From Verrucomicrobiota bacterium (GTDB taxonomy: Bacteria > Verrucomicrobiota > Verrucomicrobiia > Opitutales > Opitutaceae), in contig JAUPWC010000240.1 of NCBI GenBank assembly GCA_030916665.1, forward strand, positions 1 through 11,700: a stretch of DNA of 11,700 bases, written 5' to 3'. Shown piece after piece: positions 7,296-11,700 of the stretch; positions within the stretch are counted from its first letter, which is position 1; each line of letters opens with the position of its first letter. Under the pieces are notes generated by a model. The model searched no databases. It worked only from the letters and a program-made list of their open reading frames with translations, and had not been told where the DNA came from. The translations under genes and the position numbers were made by a program.

Positions 7296-8561
7296 TCACG
7301 CGTGCTGTCCCATGAGCAGCGCGGCAAAACCGGGCAGTTCGCTCTGGCGGGGCGGCGCGGTGCTGCCACCCCGCCCTTGTGCTGTCCCACAGCGGCGCAG
7401 CAGTTCGGCGAGGTCGCGGCGCAACCAGAGCGCGGCGCGCACATAGGTGAACAGGCGCGTGAAGCTGTGCGCCCAGCGCGCGCGCCAGGCGAGGAACCGC
7501 AGGAGCAGATGCACGAGCAGCGCGGTCCAGACCTGCCACTTCACGGCGTTGGCGCTGTTGCCGAGGAAGTCGACCAGTTGCACGGTCTGCTTGAGCTGCT
7601 TGAAGAAGACCTCGATCGCCCAGCGGCAGCGATACAGGTCGCACACCGTGGCGGGGCTCCACTCGAGGTTGTTGGTCAGGAAAACCATGACGCGCTCCTG
7701 TCCGTCGATCTCGACCCGGGCGGTCACGCGGCGCAGCGGCTGCGGATAATCCCGCGCGGTCTTCACGCCTTGGAGTACGACCAGATCGTCGCGCAGGATC
7801 CGCGGATCGGCGTGCTTGGGCAGGCGTTTTTTCACCTTCAGCCTGAGGTTGGCCTTGCTGCGGGTGACCCAGATGATGCCGCGGGCGGCCAGCGTCCGCA
7901 GGTGCGCAAAATGGACATAGGCCTTGTCGAAGATCACGATTTCCCCCTCGCGCAGGCCGGCGCACAGCTCCGGGGCGCGCACACTGTCGTGCTCGCCGGC
8001 GGTGTCCACGATGGCAAAGCGCGGCAGGAAGCTCCGCAGGTCCAGCCGCAGGTGGCACTTGGCCGCCGCCTTGCGCCGGCGGTGCCGCGCCCAGTCCAGG
8101 CAGTTGGCCACCAGCCGGATGGTGGTGGCATCGACGATGTTGATCGCGCGGCGGAACCGCCAGGCGAGGGCCTTTTTGCCCCCGCGGCCAAATCCGGGGT
8201 GCCCACCTTGCAGGTGGTCGAGCATTTGCCAGAAGAGCTTTTCGGCCAGGGTGCAGTCGCGCTCCTGGTTGGCATGGCTGAGCGTGTTGCGCGCCGGGGG
8301 CGTGGCGCCCCGCATCGCCCCGAGCGCCGTCACCTGCAGCCGCAGGGCATCGCACACGTCGTTGAGCCCGAAGGCGTGGCTGAGCTGCGCGTAGAGCATC
8401 GCCACCACGTGGCTCCACGGCGTGAACGTGCGGGCCTGGGCATCGATGCCGGTCTCCCGCGCGAGTTTCGGCACGAGGTAGGCCGGAATCAGTTCGACGA
8501 GCTGCCGCAGGATCGTAGTGTCGCGTCGGCCCGGTTGCTTGGCTTTTTTCTTTTTTTTCAC
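7296..8561 (-). CDS. IS4-family transposase (DDE, YREK signature, DUF4372 N-terminus)
   Basis: This is a DDE transposase for cut-and-paste movement of the surrounding IS. From a GTG start the product is 421 residues, normal for the family. The N-terminal third (TILRQLVELIP, TPWSHVVAMLYAQLS, NTLSHANQERD) matches the DUF4372 type. The catalytic core follows: first Asp in NIVDATTIRLV, second Asp in IFDKAYVHF, and the Glu in YRCRWAIEVFFKQLK. That last stretch fits Y-(2)-R-(3)-E-(6)-K exactly. The C-terminal GTAQG...LPGFA ending is typical of relatives, so the gene appears intact. The start is chosen at GTG 8561 with AAGG five bases upstream; a TTG at 8585 is the alternative. A Lys run (VKKKKKAK) after the start is encoded by A8-G-A6. 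It is transcribed away from the Rhs array. Confidence 0.92.
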   Translation of the reverse strand: MKKKKKAKQPGRRDTTILRQLVELIPAYLVPKLARETGIDAQARTFTPWSHVVAMLYAQLSHAFGLNDVCDALRLQVTALGAMRGATPPARNTLSHANQERDCTLAEKLFWQMLDHLQGGHPGFGRGGKKALAWRFRRAINIVDATTIRLVANCLDWARHRRRKAAAKCHLRLDLRSFLPRFAIVDTAGEHDSVRAPELCAGLREGEIVIFDKAYVHFAHLRTLAARGIIWVTRSKANLRLKVKKRLPKHADPRILRDDLVVLQGVKTARDYPQPLRRVTARVEIDGQERVMVFLTNNLEWSPATVCDLYRCRWAIEVFFKQLKQTVQLVDFLGNSANAVKWQVWTALLVHLLLRFLAWRARWAHSFTRLFTYVRAALWLRRDLAELLRRCGTAQGRGGSTAPPRQSELPGFAALLMGQHA

Positions 8562-8562
8562 C

Positions 8563-8578
8563 CCTGCCTTGTGGCAGG
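8563..8578 (-). promoter_or_regulatory. Hairpin overlapping the transposase ribosome-binding site
   Basis: On the minus strand, CCTGCC and GGCAGG form a perfect 6-bp stem with a 4-base loop directly before the GTG start at 8561. The right arm includes most of the AAGGCAGGG region that would serve as ribosome-binding site. In several insertion sequences, including IS10 and IS50, a hairpin of this kind hides the start signal when transcription enters from outside the element. A similar role is inferred here from position only. Confidence 0.35.
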
Positions 8579-8648
8579 TAAGCAAGAATCCATCAACCGG
8601 ACCGCCTTTCTCCCATCAAAACCAGCCTCCGCTGTGGGACGGCTGTGA

Positions 8649-9095
8649 AATGACATCATTAAGCCGGACATCATCAATTTTGATAGAAAGACGTTTGCCG
8701 AAATTAAGCCGTTCACCATCTACGGCGTGACCACCGGAGATCAGCAAATCATGGCGTATTCTGCGGTCCTGATGCCGCCTCCATTGAGCTTCCGGCTTGA
8801 GGCTTGGCCTGAAAAGCCACGCACAGAGTTTATTGCGGGGAAATGGATATCATATTTCAATGCGGGCGGGGTGATCTTCTACACCGATCCGGCCCAAAGC
8901 GCCATTGAGGCGTCTGCCTTGGTTGCAATCGCAGCCAGGAAGGGATTTACGATAAGCCTGCAAACCTTGCGGGTGTCCTTTGCATTCGTCCGAACCACAA
9001 TGCCATCCTTTGTTGCCTCCGCCAGATCGGCTGACATGGCGCGCGTGAATGCAGTGCCCGGATTTGCGGGGCTTACGGCATTGATTAAATTCTAA
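8649..9095 (+). pseudogene. 5'-truncated Rhs/polymorphic toxin tip, PD-(D/E)XK nuclease-like
   Basis: The open frame begins directly at the IS right end and lacks its own start or any upstream Rhs core, so it is the C-terminal remnant of a larger toxin gene. The first residues read IKPDIINFDRKTFAEIKP, which contains Asp (PD) and Glu-x-Lys (EIK) in the spacing of the PD-(D/E)XK nuclease core, followed by GDQQIMAY with a supporting Gln. This block is common in Rhs and related toxin tips that cleave nucleic acid. About 148 residues remain, with no transmembrane segment. Internal starts are possible at GTG 8727 or ATG 8751, but either would drop the catalytic block. The stop (9093-9095) is one base before the immunity gene start. 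GC is clearly lower than in the CRTAC1 region. The assignment rests on the motif and context; a nuclease activity is inferred. Confidence 0.6.
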
Positions 9096-9096
9096 T

Positions 9097-9525
9097 ATGA
9101 ATCCCGAAATCAAGGTGATGCGTTCGTATTATCCATCAGGTGCGCTTTGGTTTGAGACCGAGGTCAATCGCCAAGGACAGCGCGACGGAGTGAGCCTGGA
9201 ATATCACGAAAATGGTAAGCCCAAGTGTCAGTCTTCTTGGAGGAATATGGTGTTCGATGGCGTTTTTAAACAGTGGCGCGATGACGGCGTCCTATTAGGA
9301 GAATTCGTGATAACTGCCGGCAACGGAGTATTCAAACACTGGCACGATAACGGCCAGTTGGGACTCGAAACGGAGTATAGAAAGGGAGCCAAACATGGAG
9401 TCAGTCGCGTCTATGATCCGTTGAATGGGAAATGTATTTTGACCCAGTATTTCCTAAGCGGCCGTAAGGTGCCCAAGAAAAAATACATCGAGGAGATGGC
9501 GAAAATGGATCAGGCGGCGAACTAG
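9097..9525 (+). CDS. YwqK-family (MORN-repeat variant) immunity/antitoxin protein
   Basis: This 142-residue cytoplasmic protein is made of short beta-rich repeats of the form YYPSGALWFET..., YHENGKPKCQS, WRDDGVLLGEF and WHDNGQLGLETEYRKGAKHG. These are the MORN_2-type repeats of the YwqK family. It ends with YFLSGRKVPKKKYIEE, a typical closing segment of that family. Bacillus YwqK neutralises the toxin YwqJ, and relatives often sit directly after Rhs or other polymorphic toxin tips. Here it starts one base after the stop of the truncated toxin, with no strong ribosome-binding site of its own, which suggests translational coupling. It should bind and block the toxin encoded immediately upstream, although that toxin is now headless. 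The gene itself looks intact. Confidence 0.75.
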   Translation: MNPEIKVMRSYYPSGALWFETEVNRQGQRDGVSLEYHENGKPKCQSSWRNMVFDGVFKQWRDDGVLLGEFVITAGNGVFKHWHDNGQLGLETEYRKGAKHGVSRVYDPLNGKCILTQYFLSGRKVPKKKYIEEMAKMDQAAN

Positions 9526-9538
9526 GAGTAGTGTCATT

Positions 9539-9642
9539 GAAGGCTACGGTCGCCCTGATTTGACGGACTGAATTTTGCGAGGAGTTCTTTGAATCATATC
9601 GAGTGGGACGGGCGTCCGTCGCGGCGTTGCGCTGCACATATA
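9539..9642 (+). repeat. Rhs core 3'-end scrap, copy 1
   Basis: This 104-bp segment is repeated at 10695-10797. The copies share blocks CCCTGATTTGACGG, GTTCTTTGAAT and GCGGCGTTGCGCTGCACATATA, with diverged bases between. Copy 1 continues into codons for ALHIYLYAHGNPVMNWDPSG, the conserved end of the Rhs-associated core just before the variable toxin tip. An in-frame TGA at 9590-9592 shows it is a non-coding remnant in its first half. It lies directly after the first immunity gene and before the second toxin tip, which is where displaced core fragments are expected in Rhs orphan arrays. Confidence 0.75.
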
Positions 9643-9664
9643 CCTCTATGCGCACGGGAACCCG

Positions 9665-10189
9665 GTGATGAACTGGGATCCGAGTGGGAACAAAACGCTT
9701 GGAGAAGTGATAGGTGCGGCGACACTCGCGATCCGGTTCCAACTCGCGCTTATCGTGCCGTCTATAGCGGCCGGCGGAGCCGCTATCGGCCGGGTTTGGA
9801 ATCAGCTCGGCGCTCAGGTCCAAAATGCTGCACAGAACGTGATGATGCTGTTCCCGCGTCTCAACGTTGCCACTCAGGTGCCGCTCGCGAATCGGATAAT
9901 CGACTTTAGTTTGAGGGCTAGAAATCAAGTTGCGCTCTTGGAGACCAAATACAATCTTCCGGCGCAGATCGGAGAATCTATGACCCGACTGGTTGGGCAA
10001 CTAAACACCGCAGTCGCTGCCAGACAGGGGCAAGTGGTAATCTGGACTTATAAGGAACCAACGCTCGCAGAGCTTCAGTTGCTCTACCAGCAGCTCGGCG
10101 CGCAGGCGGCCCGGGTGCAAGTAGTCCACGGCCTGCAGGGACTCTACAACTGGATTCAGTTTTACTTCCGAATCGAAGGGAGCGGCTAA
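9665..10189 (+). CDS. Orphan Rhs toxin tip with PD-(D/E)XK nuclease-like core
   Basis: The frame is open from 9593 and includes the Rhs core-end motif LYAHGNPVMNWDPSGN at 9644-9694. The variable tip begins after DPSG, the site where Rhs proteins release their toxin. The upstream core is missing (TGA at 9590), so the gene is an orphan tip. A weak start is possible at GTG 9665 or ATG 9668 behind GGGA. Counting from 9665 there are 174 residues. The first 65 are hydrophobic and Ala/Gly-rich and may aid entry or folding. Residues 77-96 (RIIDFSLRARNQVALLETKY) hold Asp80 and Glu93-x-Lys95, a PD-(D/E)XK-type active site, followed by Gln112. The QVVIWTYKEP and VHGLQGLYNWIQFYF segments complete an alpha/beta domain. 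The role is probably a DNA- or RNA-cleaving toxin, by inference. It is followed after one base by a probable immunity gene. Confidence 0.65.
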   Translation: MMNWDPSGNKTLGEVIGAATLAIRFQLALIVPSIAAGGAAIGRVWNQLGAQVQNAAQNVMMLFPRLNVATQVPLANRIIDFSLRARNQVALLETKYNLPAQIGESMTRLVGQLNTAVAARQGQVVIWTYKEPTLAELQLLYQQLGAQAARVQVVHGLQGLYNWIQFYFRIEGSG

Positions 10190-10190
10190 T

Positions 10191-10661
10191 ATGAAATCCA
10201 AAGTGAAATGCGAACTGAGAAAGCGATTTGTCGAAGCGGCCGGTGAGCTAGACACTGCTTTTTCTCTCGATCCGTCGTTTACCGCACATCCGAACCTCGT
10301 TGCTGTGCGGAGAAAGCATGCCGACCAGTGGCAGTTTATTGCACTGTCGTTCTCGGGGCTGGCAGATCGCTTTTTTGTGGAGGTAGCGATCGCCACCGAT
10401 GGGTCGTTTCCGATTGGACGCATCCCGCTTGATCCCGAAAGCTCACCTACCGACGGCGCTTTGCGGTTCCGGGCCTGTGATCTTTGGGCAAAAGCAAGCA
10501 AGAGCGGTGGCTGGCTAATCCAGAGTCAAAGCGATGCACCCGCGAACGACACCGTGTTCACGCCTGAAGGTGTTTTTGAGACCCCAAGCGCGGCGCTTGA
10601 GGATGTGAAGGAACGTATGCGGCGATGGATTTTGCCTTACTTTGCCTCGCTTGCTAAGTGA
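10191..10661 (+). CDS. Probable immunity protein for the second Rhs tip (family not recognised)
   Basis: This 156-residue protein has no signal peptide or membrane segment, so it should be cytoplasmic. I do not recognise its family. The visible pattern is mixed alpha/beta: an N-terminal helix (LRKRFVEAAGEL), strands around WQFIALSFSG and RFFVEVAIAT, and a closing helix pair (SAALEDVKERMRRWILPYFASL). The size and fold pattern resemble small immunity proteins. Position supports the role: the ATG is one base after the toxin stop, and AAGGGAG lies eight bases upstream within the toxin's last codons, so the two are coupled. It is followed by the second Rhs core scrap, mirroring the first toxin-immunity pair. 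The function is inferred from context only. Confidence 0.65.
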   Translation: MKSKVKCELRKRFVEAAGELDTAFSLDPSFTAHPNLVAVRRKHADQWQFIALSFSGLADRFFVEVAIATDGSFPIGRIPLDPESSPTDGALRFRACDLWAKASKSGGWLIQSQSDAPANDTVFTPEGVFETPSAALEDVKERMRRWILPYFASLAK

Positions 10662-11700
10662 ACCTCCAAACCAAAACCAAGGCCAGCCAAGCGGGCAAGC
10701 TAGGGTTTCCCTGATTTGACGGGCTAAAGCGATTGGGTGTTCTTTGAATTCTCGCGAGTGCGAAGGGCGGCTGACGCGGCGTTGCGCTGCACATATAAGG
10801 ATGGTCGCGGACTAGCCATGAGGGGCGTGTCGAACGTGCGGCTATCGCGTTGCGACTTACTCGCGCAATCAATTCGCCTCGAATAGAGTCAGCGATACGA
10901 CGGACAGTGTCTGCCAATTCCCGGTCCCGTTTCGTCCATCGTTCGTAGTCGGGTCGCCTCTTCGTCGCGGGTTTGCGGTGTTTACGCAACCATACGCGAT
11001 CATTGCGCCAGAGCCAGGCGTAGAGGGCCTCGTTCATTTCCCGCGCGGAGTCCTTTCCAGTCTTCAGAGCGAGGCGCCATGCTTTGCGTTTGTGGGGTCG
11101 CAGCCTCATCAAGCGGGCGTCATTGCGGATTCGGAACTTATGAGGTTTGCTTTCTCCGTCTGAAGGGACGACCTGCGTGGCCTGCGTTAGAAATTCTTCG
11201 ATGCTCAACCCGAAGAAACGCGCCAGAGCGAGATGCCGTATCGGTTGCTGGTGTGCTCTCGGGGGGCGGACTAACGCGGCAATCCAGTCAATACGGCGGT
11301 CTTGTCCCTGAAGTGACTGAATATAGTCCGTCCCATAATGTGAAGTTAGGGCGAGACGCAAGGCCTCCAAGTCGACGCTGCCGTTCTTCATGGAGTAGCC
11401 TTTGGCCAGCGCGAGGGCGCGGTGTAGAGCGTGGATGTGTTCTGGTCCAGGTGCCGGACAGCGATCTTGTTTTAGTATCCAACACACATCGTTCGCGAGG
11501 AGGATGTGTGCCTTGGATGCGGGCGCCGCCACTAAATGCGACGCGGTGTTTGCAGCTGATTCGGCCGTCACATATCTTCCGATTGCTGGGCGCCAATCCG
11601 GGCTCACTGATGACTCATGAAGCGGGGTGTCGTGAATCCCGCAGTGGTAGATAGGCCAAACAAACAGCGACCCACTGCTTCCGCATTGGGTGTGCCACCG
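10654..11700 (-). CDS. tnsD: TnsD/TniQ-family Tn7-like target-selection protein, partial (5' off right edge, 3' end replaced)
   Basis: TnsD/TniQ proteins bind a chromosomal target site and recruit a Tn7-like transposase. The frame is open to the right edge, giving 348 visible residues. It begins with an RWH...YHCGIHDTPL block resembling the zinc-binding Cys/His region of TniQ. Hallmarks of the TnsD C-terminal region follow: ANDVCWILKQ, PGPEHIHALHRALALAKGY, DLEALRLALTSHYG, QPIRHLALARFFGLSIEEF, YAWLWRNDRVWLRKHR and RPDYERWTKRDRELADTVRRIADSI. The family-like reading ends at RPSWLVRDHP, about residue 301. The last 47 residues come from the antisense of the Rhs core scrap and neighbouring sequence, so the native end is lost. 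Apparent internal starts such as GTG 11607 are not real starts. In Tn7-type elements tnsD is transcribed toward the cargo, which matches its position facing the toxin cassettes. It may be non-functional. Confidence 0.75.
   Translation of the reverse strand, partial: RWHTQCGSSGSLFVWPIYHCGIHDTPLHESSVSPDWRPAIGRYVTAESAANTASHLVAAPASKAHILLANDVCWILKQDRCPAPGPEHIHALHRALALAKGYSMKNGSVDLEALRLALTSHYGTDYIQSLQGQDRRIDWIAALVRPPRAHQQPIRHLALARFFGLSIEEFLTQATQVVPSDGESKPHKFRIRNDARLMRLRPHKRKAWRLALKTGKDSAREMNEALYAWLWRNDRVWLRKHRKPATKRRPDYERWTKRDRELADTVRRIADSIRGELIARVSRNAIAARSTRPSWLVRDHPYMCSATPRQPPFALARIQRTPNRFSPSNQGNPSLPAWLALVLVWRFT
10695..10797 (+). repeat. Rhs core 3'-end scrap, copy 2
   Basis: This is the second copy of the 9539-9642 sequence. 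Identity ends abruptly at ACATATA (10797). In the core frame it reads ALHI and then meets TAA, because the next bases belong to the TnsD-like gene. The copy therefore marks where a third toxin tip would be expected but is absent. The spacing from copy 1 (1155 bp end to end) is one full toxin-immunity cassette. Confidence 0.75.

Larger units (their letters stand above)
7170..8648 (-). mobile_element. IS4-family insertion sequence (about 1.48 kb)
   Basis: One transposase gene is flanked by imperfect terminal inverted repeats. Position 7170-7186 reads TCAGTCCCGTCCCACAG, and 8632-8648 on the opposite strand reads TCACAGCCGTCCCACAG. They match at 14 of 17 positions, with an 11-base exact core. These ends predict an element of about 1479 bp, a normal size for IS4. 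The bases just outside (ending TTAGAA on the left, starting AATGAC on the right) show no clear target duplication. The insertion may therefore be old, or the element may have deleted flanking DNA. The exact outer bases are uncertain by a few positions. Confidence 0.75.

Noticed and set aside
7383..7394. GTCCCACAGCGG inside the transposase gene, matching the right IS end for 12 bases
   Set aside because: It was considered as the true left end of the IS, but the transposase C-terminus encoded beyond it (GTAQG...LPGFA) looks native to the family, so the element must extend further left. It may be a chance or subterminal motif.
7212..8648. 478-residue plus-strand open frame across the IS
   Set aside because: It is antisense to a transposase with a complete YREK signature, has no recognisable domain, and extends through both IS ends.
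9401..10000. 199-residue minus-strand open frame opposite the immunity gene and second toxin
   Set aside because: It overlaps three plus-strand features with clear motifs and junction logic, and its product has no recognisable pattern.

Overview
The window looks like a high-GC chromosome of a Verrucomicrobiota-type bacterium (Opitutales-like is my best guess). The guess rests on a cluster of secreted VCBS/FG-GAP propeller proteins with ASPIC/UnbV domains next to a TPR protein, a REP-like palindrome and very GC-rich third codon positions. It is an inference from gene style, not from a marker gene. All convincing genes in the first 8.6 kb lie on the minus strand.

Region 1 (1-6954, minus) is a likely transcription unit of envelope or exported proteins. 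In order of transcription it holds a 1253-residue tandem CRTAC1-like protein with 14 calcium-binding VCBS motifs and two ASPIC/UnbV domains. A 426-residue VCBS lipoprotein starts 10 bases after its stop. After a REP-like palindrome comes a membrane-anchored TPR protein, and then the start of a secreted protein that runs off the left edge. The long plus-strand open frames here are antisense shadows.

Region 2 (6955-8648) has a terminator-like perfect hairpin and then an IS4-family (DUF4372/YREK) insertion sequence with recognisable imperfect ends and no visible target duplication.

Region 3 (8649-10797, plus) has visibly lower GC and is an array of displaced Rhs toxin tips with immunity genes. 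It runs: a 5'-truncated PD-(D/E)XK-like toxin end; a YwqK/MORN-type immunity gene; a 104-bp scrap of the Rhs core 3' end; a second PD-(D/E)XK-like toxin tip carrying the classic core-end motif; an unrecognised immunity-type gene; and a second copy of the core scrap. Both toxin-immunity junctions have one base between stop and start. No full-length rhs gene lies in the window.

Region 4 (10654-11700, minus) is the C-terminal two-thirds of a TnsD/TniQ-family Tn7-like target-selection protein. It enters from the right edge, and its native reading breaks exactly where the second Rhs core scrap begins. Its orientation, with the 3' end facing the toxin array, is the one expected if the cassettes are cargo of a Tn7-like element whose other tns genes lie to the right. 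The main point of interest is this meeting of Rhs toxin tips, an IS4 element and a Tn7-like targeting gene at precise junctions.
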